64,000 nucleotides of DNA, taken from assembly GCF_023507745.1 (NCBI RefSeq), contig NZ_JALPZO010000164.1, positions 104,415 to 168,414 on the forward strand, in the 5' to 3' direction. Origin of the DNA: Vreelandella olivaria. GTDB lineage: Bacteria; Pseudomonadota; Gammaproteobacteria; Pseudomonadales; Halomonadaceae. The position numbers were made by a program, and so were the translations under genes. Under the pieces are notes generated by a model. It ran no database searches, had not been told where the DNA came from, and saw nothing but the letters and a program-made list of their open reading frames with translations. Positions 45,876-54,712 of the stretch are shown piece after piece. Position 1 is the stretch's first letter. Every line of letters begins with the position of its first letter.

Positions 45876-47111
45876 ATGAATATTCAGCTGTTGCTATCAG
45901 CAACTCAGAGCCAAGGCTCCACCTCCTTGCCATACCAGCAAATCTCTGGCTCACAGAGTGTGTCGCAAGACACTTTCCGACAAGCACTGATACAGGCAGC
46001 TGATGCACCACCACGTTTGTTAAAAGACATGCCTGCTGATGACTCCGCCTCCGGTCAACTCAGCACTTTAACTGAGTTGCTAACATCGTTAGGTATTGAA
46101 CTTGATGATCAAGCGTTGGCTGAATTAATGGTGCAACTGCAGAGCGTCGGACAGCCATCAGCACACCCAGATGTTGATCTTGATGAGTTGACTGAGACCC
46201 CTCTCTCACCGCTTGATGAAATTGCAGCGCGTTTATCGCTGGTTGCATCCTTTTCTGATCCCCCGGCTGCTGTTTCCGCCGCTCCCATAGATCTGCAATC
46301 AGCACCACAAATAGGCGCTATTGCCAAACAGTTCAATATCAGCACCAGTAACGTCATCGAATTAGTCAATACCTTCAATGTGCTGCGTGATGGGCTATCC
46401 CCATTGGCTCACTCACCAGACGAGACAAATAGGCATAGGGCACCCCTGGTTTCCACAGACCCTTCACTGCTCACTGCATCACGAAACAGTAGTACCCCCT
46501 TGCCACTTAATCTAAGCACCGGTTCAATCCAGCTGGGTAGCGAGGTTCCTCCTGCCCCAGGAATAGTCACTGAGGCGGTTTCCAGCCCCAGCCGAGGTGG
46601 AGAGTCCCCCTTGACTCCTCTTGCCACGCCACCATCTTCGACAACAGTAGCCAGCGTGATGACCACAACAGCAGCGCTAAGTACGCCAGTGAACAGCCCC
46701 GCCTGGCCCTCCCAGCTTGGTCAACAACTGGTCCAGTTTGCCCAGCGCGGTGGTGAGCAACATGTTCAAATGCAGCTACATCCTGCTGAATTGGGCCCCC
46801 TGTCCATTTCACTTAAAGTTAGTGAACAAGGCACACAAGCACATTTTTTATCGGCCCAAGCCCAAGTACGACAGGTGATTGAACTGGCGATTCCTCAGTT
46901 ACGCGAGGCCCTCGCCGAACAAGGAATATCACTCGGTGAAACCTCTGTTGGTGAACAGCACAACCCTCATGACCAGGCTTTTGCCCAGCAAGGCTCTGGG
47001 GCTTCCACCAATAGTGATAACGGTATTCAGGACCAGGGGGAAACAGCTGCCCCTTCAACGGCTGATAGCGACCTTTTAACACTTGATGGACGTGTCGATC
47101 TATATGCGTAA
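45876..47111 (+). CDS. fliK: Hook-length control protein FliK
   Basis: A 411-residue FliK: a long Ser/Thr/Pro-rich ruler region (about 1-290), then the compact C-terminal switch domain. That domain shows QLVQFAQRGGEQHVQMQLHP, AELGPLSISLKVSEQG and VIELAIPQLREALAEQGISL. It measures hook length and triggers FlhB to change substrate class. It follows fliJ by 23 bases and ends the fliF operon. A second FliK-like protein is encoded at 35178. Confidence 0.94.
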   Translation: MNIQLLLSATQSQGSTSLPYQQISGSQSVSQDTFRQALIQAADAPPRLLKDMPADDSASGQLSTLTELLTSLGIELDDQALAELMVQLQSVGQPSAHPDVDLDELTETPLSPLDEIAARLSLVASFSDPPAAVSAAPIDLQSAPQIGAIAKQFNISTSNVIELVNTFNVLRDGLSPLAHSPDETNRHRAPLVSTDPSLLTASRNSSTPLPLNLSTGSIQLGSEVPPAPGIVTEAVSSPSRGGESPLTPLATPPSSTTVASVMTTTAALSTPVNSPAWPSQLGQQLVQFAQRGGEQHVQMQLHPAELGPLSISLKVSEQGTQAHFLSAQAQVRQVIELAIPQLREALAEQGISLGETSVGEQHNPHDQAFAQQGSGASTNSDNGIQDQGETAAPSTADSDLLTLDGRVDLYA

Positions 47112-47177
47112 ACCGCGCCTTGAGCGCCAGTATGATAGCGCTGATACCGTGGGTATGAGTTAGCTAAACCAAAAGAT

Positions 47178-47196
47178 AGGCTCTCCAATCGAGCCT
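47178..47196 (+). terminator. Small hairpin after fliK
   Basis: AGGCTC (47178-47183) pairs with GAGCCT (47191-47196) across a 7-base loop, 66 bases after the fliK stop. No T-run follows. It may weaken transcription between the fliF-K and fliL-R groups; a weak promoter-like TTCATC-N18-CATAAT lies downstream. Confidence 0.35.
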
Positions 47197-47272
47197 GTTC
47201 ACTTCATCATCAGCACTCGCGTTAGGCATAATGCTTGGCTAGCGTCATGCATAAAGATCACGGGAACAGCAA

Positions 47273-47746
47273 ATGGCAGAATCAAGCGGCGGATCCAAAA
47301 AACTGCTTTGGATAATGATTATTCTGGTAGTGCTGTCGTCTGCAGGCGCGGCGGCAGCTATTTACATGGTGCTTGACCAACGCGGAGGCACTGAAGGCAA
47401 CGAAGCTCAACAGGTAGTTGAACATGTTGCGCCGGTATTTACCCGTATTGACCCTTTTACCGTCAATTTGGCAGATGATCGCTACGGTTCTCGCCTACTC
47501 TATACAGGCATTACCCTCCGAGTTGGTAACGAGCAAAGTAAAGCCATTATTGAAGAACATATGCCTCAGGTGCGCAGTCGCCTACTGATTCTTTTATCCG
47601 GAAAGCAGGCCAGTGAACTGACCTCTGTTGAGGGCAAGGAAGCGCTTGCTCAGGCGATTATCAATCGGCTTAGTGTACCTTTGACAGAAAATCAGCCGCC
47701 GCTTGATTTACGTGAAGTCTTATTCACTGAATTCATTGTGCAATAA
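47273..47746 (+). CDS. fliL: Flagellar basal body-associated protein FliL
   Basis: A 157-residue single-pass membrane protein. The membrane helix is about residues 12-34 (LLWIMIILVVLSSAGAAAA). The periplasmic domain contains the conserved FTVNLADDRYGSRLLYTGI and the ending REVLFTEFIVQ. FliL forms rings around stators and helps them under load. It is the first gene of fliLMNOPQR after a 161-base gap. Confidence 0.96.
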   Translation: MAESSGGSKKLLWIMIILVVLSSAGAAAAIYMVLDQRGGTEGNEAQQVVEHVAPVFTRIDPFTVNLADDRYGSRLLYTGITLRVGNEQSKAIIEEHMPQVRSRLLILLSGKQASELTSVEGKEALAQAIINRLSVPLTENQPPLDLREVLFTEFIVQ

Positions 47747-47767
47747 CCTCGGGAACTGGAGCCGTTC

Positions 47768-48823
47768 ATGTCGCAGGACGATCTACTGTCCCAGGAAGAA
47801 ATTGACGCCTTACTGAAAGGCGTCAGTGGAGATGATGAGCCTTCACCCTCAACGTCTCATTCTCCAGATGAAACACGTATTCGCCCCTATGACCCCACCA
47901 CGCAGCACCGGGTCATACGTGAGCGTTTACACGCACTTGACTTTATTAACGAACGCTTCGCACGCCACTTTCGTAACGGCTTGTTTAACCTGATTCGGCG
48001 TAGTGCCGACATCACCGTTGAGTCTGTCCGCTATCAAAGTTTCAGTGAGTTTTCACGCAATGTGCCTGTACCAACCAATTTGAATATTGTGTCGATGAAG
48101 CCCTTGCGAGGCTCTGCCCTCGTAGTGTTCCCACCCAACCTTGTTTTTATGGTGGTGGATAACCTGTTTGGGGGTGATGGTCGCTTTGTCACCAAATCCG
48201 ATGGTCGTGAATTCACTAATACCGAGCAGCGTATTATCCATCGCTTACTCAATCTGGCTATTGATGCTTACCAGGAGGCATGGAAAGTTGTTTATCCTCT
48301 GGAGGTCAATTTTGTGCGTTCTGAGGTGCAGTCTAAATTTGCCAATATCACCAATTCACCCAATGAAATCGTGGTGAACACTAAGTTCAATATTGAAGTT
48401 GGCAATCTTTCCAGTCATTTTCAGATCTGTATGCCTTACGCAATGATTGAGCCGCTACGCGACCTGCTGGCCAACCCTATCAACGATAGCAATCATGACC
48501 ATGACGGCACGTGGTCACGACGCATGGCCAGTGAGTTGCGCCAGTCAGAAATTGAGCTGGTAGCAGAGTTTGCCCAGATACCCAGCCGTATTGCCCACGT
48601 AATGGGCCTGAAAAAGGGTGATGTACTGCCCATAGACATTCCGAATACGATCACCGCTCGCGTAGATGGAGTCCCTGTGATGGAGTGCGAGTACGGCAAC
48701 CAACGTCAACAGCGCGCTTTACGCGTGCTGCGTATGATCGACCATGCCGCTCTGAATAACGTATCGTCCAAGGACTTTATTAAAGGTTCAACGCGACAGA
48801 AAGCCAAGGAACCCAAAGCATGA
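47768..48823 (+). CDS. fliM: Flagellar switch protein FliM
   Basis: A 351-residue C-ring protein. The N-terminal DDLLSQEEIDALLKGV is the CheY-P docking peptide. The middle domain binds FliG (RHFRNGLFNLIRRSADI and the VDNLFGGDGRF block, with GGxG-type loop). The C-terminal domain pairs with FliN. The ATG follows fliL by 21 bases with GGAG upstream, and its end overlaps fliN. Confidence 0.97.
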   Translation: MSQDDLLSQEEIDALLKGVSGDDEPSPSTSHSPDETRIRPYDPTTQHRVIRERLHALDFINERFARHFRNGLFNLIRRSADITVESVRYQSFSEFSRNVPVPTNLNIVSMKPLRGSALVVFPPNLVFMVVDNLFGGDGRFVTKSDGREFTNTEQRIIHRLLNLAIDAYQEAWKVVYPLEVNFVRSEVQSKFANITNSPNEIVVNTKFNIEVGNLSSHFQICMPYAMIEPLRDLLANPINDSNHDHDGTWSRRMASELRQSEIELVAEFAQIPSRIAHVMGLKKGDVLPIDIPNTITARVDGVPVMECEYGNQRQQRALRVLRMIDHAALNNVSSKDFIKGSTRQKAKEPKA

Positions 48824-49341
48824 CTGATCCTAACAAACCCGATCAAAAAGTTTCAGATGATGATTGGGCGGATGCCATGTCTGAGCAAGAAGAGCCGATG
48901 CCCAACGCTGAGGATGCTAATGAAGAAGACCCGTGGGCGGCGGCTATGGCTGAACAAGAGGCTGCCGAACAGACAGAAGAGGAAAGTGAAAAAACCTCCG
49001 AACAGGAGCCCCCTGTTGCAAAATCAGCAAGTGATGAAGTCTTTCGTCCTCTGAGCTCTGAGGGAGGCACTGCCCCGTCCCGCGATCTCGAAATGATCAT
49101 GGATATCCCGGTTAAGCTAACCGTGGAGCTGGGCCGCACCAAGCTCACGATTAAACAGCTGTTGGAGCTTGCCCAAGGATCTGTCATTGAGCTGGAAGGT
49201 CTCGCTGGTGAACCCATGGATATTCTGATCAATGGCTATTTAATCGCCCAGGGTGAAGTGGTTGTAGTCGAGGATAAGTATGGCATTCGTATCACTGAGA
49301 TCATTACTCCTTCTGAGCGCATTCATAAACTCAACCGATGA
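48820..49341 (+). CDS. fliN: Flagellar switch protein FliN with duplicated N-terminal motif
   Basis: A 173-residue FliN. The C-terminal SpoA domain (about 85-173) is near-identical in pattern to E. coli FliN (IPVKLTVELGRTKLTIKQLL, GLAGEPMDILINGYLIAQGE). The acidic N-terminal region (1-70) contains the FliH-docking-like motif twice: WADAMSEQEE and WAAAMAEQEA, where E. coli has a single WAEALSEQ. The ATG overlaps fliM (ATGA). It docks the FliH-FliI complex and builds the lower C ring. Confidence 0.97.
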   Translation: MTDPNKPDQKVSDDDWADAMSEQEEPMPNAEDANEEDPWAAAMAEQEAAEQTEEESEKTSEQEPPVAKSASDEVFRPLSSEGGTAPSRDLEMIMDIPVKLTVELGRTKLTIKQLLELAQGSVIELEGLAGEPMDILINGYLIAQGEVVVVEDKYGIRITEIITPSERIHKLNR

Positions 49342-49787
49342 GCGTCGCGACCCCTTCCACACAGGGTACGTCTATTGACGCCCTGGGCAGCAGCGGCGAT
49401 GCTCTGATTGGTATGGCCGTGCTGGGCAAAACAGCAGCAGCGCTGGCGCTGGTAATAGCGATTATTTTGCTATGCACGGCGGTGCTAAAACGCTGGCAAA
49501 ATATACGCCACCACCAGGGTGCCCATTTGCGTATTGTGGGAAACACCGCAGTGGGTAGCCGCGAGCGTATCGTGGTGGTTGAAATTGAGGACACATGGCT
49601 GGTAGTGGGCGTCAGCGGTGGTCGAATTACCAAATTACATGAGCGGCCCGCACCGGAAGGGCGCCCAACCTCACCGCCACCTGAAACACCTTCACGTTTT
49701 TCACAGCGTTTGGCACACGCTTTGGCCAACAACCGCCGCAAACAGCGCAGTGAAGACTCTTCCTCCGATCCACATCAAACACCATGA
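49338..49787 (+). CDS. fliO: Flagellar export gate assembly protein FliO
   Basis: A 149-residue protein with one membrane helix (about 33-55, [17 protein letters not shown]). A cytoplasmic domain follows, with [22 protein letters not shown], typical of FliO. The C-terminal 50 residues are polar and rich in Arg, Pro and Ser. It overlaps both fliN and fliP by four bases. FliO assists folding of FliP rings. Confidence 0.94.
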   Translation: MSVATPSTQGTSIDALGSSGDALIGMAVLGKTAAALALVIAIILLCTAVLKRWQNIRHHQGAHLRIVGNTAVGSRERIVVVEIEDTWLVVGVSGGRITKLHERPAPEGRPTSPPPETPSRFSQRLAHALANNRRKQRSEDSSSDPHQTP

Positions 49788-50566
49788 GATATGCGATGCA
49801 CCTCGCCTGGCTTAACCAGCACCGTGGGTGGCTTCTTGGTACCCTTCTTGTCTGTTGCTTATTGGCGGCGGCTCCCGTTCATGCACAACAGCTCCCTGGT
49901 TTGGTATCACAGCCCTTAGAGGACGGGGGCCAGCAGTGGTCACTTTCGCTGCAAACACTGCTATTTTTAAGCTCACTGGCATTTCTTCCCGCGCTGCTGC
50001 TGATGATGACCAGCTTCACACGCATCATCATTGTGCTGAGTTTGCTTAGAACTGCGATGGGAACCCAGGCAACACCTCCTAACCAAGTGCTTTTAGGTAT
50101 CGCGCTTTTTCTCACTTTTTTTATTATGTCCCCGGTACTTGCCCAAGTGTATGACACGGCCTGGGTACCTCTGACAGACGAAGCCATTAACTTCGAAGAA
50201 TTTTTATTACTCGCCCAGGAGCCATTCCGCGAGTTCATGTTGGCACAAACCCGGGAGCCGGACCTGGCACTATTTGTACGTTTAGCCGACGTTGGTCCCA
50301 TGCAAGGCCCTGAAGATCTGCCAATGCGAGTATTACTGCCTGCGTTTGTTACCAGTGAACTCAAGACAGCATTTCAGATCGGCTTTACTATATTTATTCC
50401 CTTTTTAATTATCGACCTGGTGGTTGCCAGTACACTGATGGCACTTGGGATGATGATGGTTCCTCCTATTACTATCTCTCTTCCCTTTAAACTAATGCTG
50501 TTCATACTTGTGGATGGCTGGCAGTTGATTATTGGTTCATTAGCAGAAAGTTTTTACATGATTTAA
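49784..50566 (+). CDS. fliP: Flagellar export gate protein FliP
   Basis: A 260-residue polytopic membrane protein with a cleavable signal peptide ([19 protein letters not shown]), as FliP characteristically has. Four further membrane segments include the block [20 protein letters not shown]. The C-terminal half contains [19 protein letters not shown] and [19 protein letters not shown]. The start at 49784 overlaps fliO; an ATG at 49796 (MHLAWL) is an alternative. Confidence 0.97.
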   Translation: MRYAMHLAWLNQHRGWLLGTLLVCCLLAAAPVHAQQLPGLVSQPLEDGGQQWSLSLQTLLFLSSLAFLPALLLMMTSFTRIIIVLSLLRTAMGTQATPPNQVLLGIALFLTFFIMSPVLAQVYDTAWVPLTDEAINFEEFLLLAQEPFREFMLAQTREPDLALFVRLADVGPMQGPEDLPMRVLLPAFVTSELKTAFQIGFTIFIPFLIIDLVVASTLMALGMMMVPPITISLPFKLMLFILVDGWQLIIGSLAESFYMI

Positions 50567-50594
50567 TTGTCGCCTTAGCGACCAGGAGAAAATC

Positions 50595-50864
50595 ATGACC
50601 CCTGAAATGGTAATGAGTATTGCTTACCAGGGCATGCGTGTAACGCTTTTCCTTGCTGGCCCCATGCTGCTTGCAGCGCTCTTTACAGGACTTCTGATCA
50701 GCTTATTCCAGGCGGCTACGCAAATTAATGAGATGACGCTGACTTTTATCCCCAAAATATTGGCCGTGTTTGCCGTTCTAGTCCTGGCTGGGCCGTGGCT
50801 GTTAGGCCTCATTACAGATTTTACCCATCGTTTGTTTACCAATATTCCTAACATGGTAATGTAA
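50595..50864 (+). CDS. fliQ: Flagellar export gate protein FliQ
   Basis: An 89-residue protein with two membrane helices: VTLFLAGPMLLAALFTGLL, and ILAVFAVLVLAGPWLLGLI. Between them is the conserved SLFQAATQINEMTLTFIPK. AGGAG lies 7 bases before the ATG. It is part of the FliP5-FliQ4-FliR1 export pore. Confidence 0.97.
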   Translation: MTPEMVMSIAYQGMRVTLFLAGPMLLAALFTGLLISLFQAATQINEMTLTFIPKILAVFAVLVLAGPWLLGLITDFTHRLFTNIPNMVM

Positions 50865-50867
50865 TCG

Positions 50868-51659
50868 ATGGTGGAGGTTACGTTTGCCCAGTTACACGCT
50901 TGGCTAGTGGCCTTCCTCTGGCCTTTTGCGCGCATTACAGCCTTTATGGCGGCCTCGCCGCTTTGGGGCCACTCAAGCGTTCCGAACCAGGCGAAGGTAG
51001 GCCTTGCGGCATTGGTCGCTATTGTCATTGCCCCCTTGTTACCAGCGATGCCGGATGTGCCCATTATGTCCTGGGCGGGCGTCGGCATTATAGTTGAACA
51101 ATTGCTGATTGGCTTGGCAATCGGCTTGGTCATGCATATTATATTTGCGGTGGTGCAGGCAGCAGGGGAGTTTATCGGTTTACAGATGGGATTGGCGTTT
51201 GCAAGCTTTTTTGACCTCTCCAGCGGCACCAACATTATGGTGTTATCACGTATCCTCTATATGATTACACTGCTTATGTTTCTTGCCCTCAATGGTCATT
51301 TGATGGTGCTTGAAACGCTGGTCATGAGTTTTCAGACCCTACCAATTGGCATCGGCACATTGAACCCCAATGCCTTTGAACTTTTGGCACGCTATGCAGG
51401 CACCATTTTCGCTTCGGGAATGTTGATGGCCCTGCCACTAGCCGGCTCACTGCTGATTATTAGCCTGTCATTGGGCATTCTCAACCGCTCAGCACCTCAG
51501 CTCACCGTGTTTAATATCGGCTTCCCTACCTCGCTGACTGTTGGTCTAACCCTGTTAATGGTGTTAATGACCGATATTGGCCGCTTTTTACAGCGGCTGT
51601 TCAGTCAGGGGCTAGCCTTTATGCAAAGCTTAATTGAAACCATGGCTCCATTAAGCTAA
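50868..51659 (+). CDS. fliR: Flagellar export gate protein FliR
   Basis: A 263-residue protein with about six membrane segments, beginning 3 bases after the fliQ stop. Characteristic stretches are FLWPFARITAFMAASPLWG, the GEFIGLQMGLAFASFFDLSSG block and NRSAPQLTVFNIGFP. It is the last gene of the fliLMNOPQR group; a terminator follows immediately. Confidence 0.97.
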   Translation: MVEVTFAQLHAWLVAFLWPFARITAFMAASPLWGHSSVPNQAKVGLAALVAIVIAPLLPAMPDVPIMSWAGVGIIVEQLLIGLAIGLVMHIIFAVVQAAGEFIGLQMGLAFASFFDLSSGTNIMVLSRILYMITLLMFLALNGHLMVLETLVMSFQTLPIGIGTLNPNAFELLARYAGTIFASGMLMALPLAGSLLIISLSLGILNRSAPQLTVFNIGFPTSLTVGLTLLMVLMTDIGRFLQRLFSQGLAFMQSLIETMAPLS

Positions 51660-51661
51660 AA

Positions 51662-51686
51662 CCCCTGCACCTAAGCGGCACAGGGG
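51662..51686. terminator. Terminator between fliR and flgL
   Basis: CCCCTG (51662-51667) pairs with CAGGGG (51681-51686), with A-rich sequence on the left and CTTCTCATT on the right. It lies 3 bases after the fliR stop and 31 bases from the flgL stop, so it fits both converging transcripts. Confidence 0.7.
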
Positions 51687-51716
51687 CTTCTCATTAGTGC
51701 TATTTAAGGGTAGCGC

Positions 51717-52970
51717 TTACATATAATTAAACAGAGACATACCTTTAATATTCACGAACGCCTGTTGTGCTGCCTGTAATCCCACTTGACGTAAACTATA
51801 TTCAGAAATAGCGGCAGCATAATCCAGATCCACTAAGTCTGATAATGTTTGCTCATAGTTGAGCATGCGGTTACTGCCCACTGCATCAATAACATCCAGC
51901 TCATTGAGGCGGGCACCCGCAGATGCGCGCACTGTAAGCACGTTATCCAACGCGTTATCAAGATCCCGCATTGAGGTATTAAGCGTATTGCGCAGCGCGG
52001 CTTTCTGAGTATCATTCTCCGCTGGTGTTTCCAGTACACGGATAGCGGCTTCCATGGTGCGGAAAAGATCCGCACCACGCTCATCGCTGCCCGCCTGGGT
52101 AATCAATATTTCGTCACCCTCTGCCGGAGTGCCGCTTAGGGTGACATTAACTCCCCCAAAATTGAGCTGCTGGCCTTCACCGGTGTATTCACCCGAAGCC
52201 ACCAGATCAGCATCATCTTCCAGCCAGGCGCCATCTTCGAAGCGCTGCACTTGATAGCTAAAGCCGCTTTCCACTGTATTATCTTCATTAAAGACGATAC
52301 GATAGCTTTCCCCATAGCCAGCGTCGTTAACATCGACAATTTGTGGGCCACTGAAGGTCACACTACCCTGATTATCGACACTCGCCTCAGCAATGTAACC
52401 GGCGCCACTCGGTACACTTTGAAAAATTGTTACGCCATTTTCATTAACGGGCATCAAGCGGGAGGAGTCGACACGCTGCTCTCTGGCACTCACATCGCCA
52501 GTGTATTCCACATTACCATCGGCGGATTTGACAAACGGAGGGGCGTTATCCTTGTAGCCACCAAACAGATAGCGGCCATTACCATCCGTTGCATTCGCCT
52601 GGCCCAGCATGGTTTCGTAAATCCCTTTTAGCTCACTGGCGATCGACTCACGATCCGCGTCGCTTAGCGTATCGCTGGAGGCTTGTATGAGTAGCGCTTT
52701 GGCGCTGGTCACCGCGTCACTAATACTGTTTAAGATACTTTCCGTTTGCGCAAGCGAATTGCGAGCAGAGACACGTGCATCGGCATACTGCTGCGTCATG
52801 GCCTTGGATTGATCCACGCCCACTGCGCGAGAAGCCGCCTGCGGGTCATCCGAAGGATTCACCACCCGACGACCACTGGCAATTTGCTGGCTTACTTTCA
52901 AAAACTCATTCTGCTGACGGTTAATAGAAGCCGTACTCTGCTCGAACATGGTGACTGTACTAACACGCAT
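51717..52970 (-). CDS. flgL: Flagellar hook-filament junction protein FlgL (HAP3)
   Basis: A 417-residue flagellin-like junction protein. The N-terminal helix begins MRVSTVTMFEQSTASINRQQ with the SDDPQAASRAVGVDQ segment. The C-terminal helix contains NYEQTLSDLVDLDYAAAISEY and the ending QQAFVNIKGMSLFNYM. The middle domain is variable. It is 15 bases after flgK and belongs to the sigma-28-driven flgKL unit. Confidence 0.96.
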   Translation of the reverse strand: MRVSTVTMFEQSTASINRQQNEFLKVSQQIASGRRVVNPSDDPQAASRAVGVDQSKAMTQQYADARVSARNSLAQTESILNSISDAVTSAKALLIQASSDTLSDADRESIASELKGIYETMLGQANATDGNGRYLFGGYKDNAPPFVKSADGNVEYTGDVSAREQRVDSSRLMPVNENGVTIFQSVPSGAGYIAEASVDNQGSVTFSGPQIVDVNDAGYGESYRIVFNEDNTVESGFSYQVQRFEDGAWLEDDADLVASGEYTGEGQQLNFGGVNVTLSGTPAEGDEILITQAGSDERGADLFRTMEAAIRVLETPAENDTQKAALRNTLNTSMRDLDNALDNVLTVRASAGARLNELDVIDAVGSNRMLNYEQTLSDLVDLDYAAAISEYSLRQVGLQAAQQAFVNIKGMSLFNYM

Positions 52971-52985
52971 CGCCTGAGCTCCTCA

Positions 52986-54644
52986 TTAATTCCGTAAGTT
53001 TAAGATAGTGTCCATAATAGCGCCCGCCGTATCAATCACCCGGGCATTCGCTTGGTAGAACTGTTGATAACGAATTAAATTAGCGGCTTCTTCATCCAGG
53101 TTAACACCCGACTCCGACAGCTGAACGGCACGTAGCTGATCGGTGAGTCCCTGGCGTGCGTCTAAATTGACCTGGGTAATGTTGGTACGATTACCCACAT
53201 CACTCACAATGGCACCATAGGCACCACTAACCGACGCGCTACCACCCACAATGTTTTTACTTTGCAGGTCCTGAAGCGCCAACGCGTTACGGTTATCGCC
53301 AGCACCTGCTGCCACCCAGTCGGTGGGGCCATCATCAGGATTCACAGGTTGCCCGGCAGCAATCTTATCCAAGTCGGCAATGTTTACGTCCATACCACTC
53401 GCCGCTCGGCGCACAGGCTGGATTTCGAAGCGGTCACCATTAGCAGGTATATTGCTGAACGTCAGTGATATACCTCCAAACGTCAGCGTATTATTTCCTG
53501 CGTCCCAACCATCCCCAATATCCACTGTCGCTCCATTATCATTGCGCGTTACAACCGGGTTACCACCAGAAAAGCTAACGGTGTAATCCGTCGCACGCAG
53601 TTGGTCGATGGTATCAGCGTCAAACGCAGCGGATTCAATGGTCACAGCGCTATTATCTTCATAACTATAAACTTGGGGCGCACGTACACTAAAGAAGTCC
53701 TCGCCCTGTAAACCATCCAGATCCACTCCTTGGCGATGCTGCTCGTTAAACGCAACGGAAAGTGACACCGCCAATTGACCAATCTGGTTCTGTGTCTTAT
53801 CGAGTGTTTCGGAACGGAAAGACATCAACCCTCCCAAAGTGCCCCCCTGGATAGTTGACTCGTCTAATGCTACCAAGTTACCACCGCCATCCCGATAGCC
53901 CACTATGGTACGCTGGGGATCATTATCCGCCTGCATGGCTTCCAGCTTAAAGGAGTTGGTGCCAGTAACTAACGGCTGGCCGTTGGGCAGGCTGATATTA
54001 TAGGTTTTACCATCTTGCACATTTAAGCGCAGATCCATACGCTCATTGAGTTCAGAAACCAAGAAATCGCGCTGGTTAAGCAGGCTATTGGGCGCTTCCC
54101 CCGTACGGGCACGGGCAAGGGCAATCTCACGGTTCAGACCCGCAATCTGTTCAACGGTGTTATTGATCTGAGTTATTTCATCTTCAATCTGGCTATTGAT
54201 ATTGCTCTGCATATCTTGCAAATAGCCATCAAAAGAGCGGAACTGTGCGCTTAACGTGCTTGCCGTACCCAAAACCCCCTGACGGGCAGCCGGATCCGAA
54301 GGTGAACTAGCCAAATCTTCTAGCGAAGAGAAAAACTCTTGCATCAACGGCGATAAGCCAGCCGCCCGGTCGGCCAGCAGGTTATCGATTTGCGAGACCT
54401 GATTATTGTAGGTCTCCAGTGCACTCGATTGAGTTTTGGCATTATTGAGCTGGTTGGCGACATAAGTATTGAATTGACGTTCGATGGCATCAACGCTAAC
54501 GCCTCCCCCTACCCGACCTTCACCCAGTTGAGTCAGCTCCCGATTGTAGCTGGGCGTATAAAGATTACTAATATTATTACTGGTGGTGTTGAGGGCATTC
54601 TGCGCCGCATTAAGGCCGCTCAAGCCGATCGAAAACATGCTCAT
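52986..54644 (-). CDS. flgK: Flagellar hook-filament junction protein FlgK (HAP1)
   Basis: A 552-residue FlgK. The N-terminal rod-family stretch is IGLSGLNAAQNALNTTSNNISN, followed by NRELTQLGEGRVGGGVSV. The C-terminal helix is SGVNLDEEAANLIRYQQFYQ, ending in AGAIMDTILNLRN. The central region is expanded and variable. It has its own sigma-28 promoter between flgJ and its start. Confidence 0.96.
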   Translation of the reverse strand: MSMFSIGLSGLNAAQNALNTTSNNISNLYTPSYNRELTQLGEGRVGGGVSVDAIERQFNTYVANQLNNAKTQSSALETYNNQVSQIDNLLADRAAGLSPLMQEFFSSLEDLASSPSDPAARQGVLGTASTLSAQFRSFDGYLQDMQSNINSQIEDEITQINNTVEQIAGLNREIALARARTGEAPNSLLNQRDFLVSELNERMDLRLNVQDGKTYNISLPNGQPLVTGTNSFKLEAMQADNDPQRTIVGYRDGGGNLVALDESTIQGGTLGGLMSFRSETLDKTQNQIGQLAVSLSVAFNEQHRQGVDLDGLQGEDFFSVRAPQVYSYEDNSAVTIESAAFDADTIDQLRATDYTVSFSGGNPVVTRNDNGATVDIGDGWDAGNNTLTFGGISLTFSNIPANGDRFEIQPVRRAASGMDVNIADLDKIAAGQPVNPDDGPTDWVAAGAGDNRNALALQDLQSKNIVGGSASVSGAYGAIVSDVGNRTNITQVNLDARQGLTDQLRAVQLSESGVNLDEEAANLIRYQQFYQANARVIDTAGAIMDTILNLRN

Positions 54645-54659
54645 GGTTCACTTCCTTTG

Positions 54660-54680
54660 GCCGATAATGAGATTATCGGC
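54660..54680. repeat. Perfect inverted repeat overlapping the flgK sigma-28 -10 element
   Basis: GCCGATAAT (54660-54668) and ATTATCGGC (54672-54680) form a 9-base perfect palindrome with a GAG spacer. The minus-strand arm is the -10 element of the flgKL promoter, so the other arm falls at or just after the expected transcription start. Confidence 0.75.
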
Positions 54681-54699
54681 AGTGCGCAGAAGAACTTGA
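54673..54699 (-). promoter_or_regulatory. Sigma-28 (FliA) promoter for flgKL
   Basis: On the minus strand TCAAGTTC (54699-54692) is followed after 11 bases by a perfect GCCGATAA (54680-54673). It sits in the 68-base gap between flgJ and flgK, so flgKL can be raised late in assembly separately from flgB-J, as in enterobacteria. Confidence 0.88.
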
Positions 54700-54712
54700 A
54701 TCCCCAATTGCG

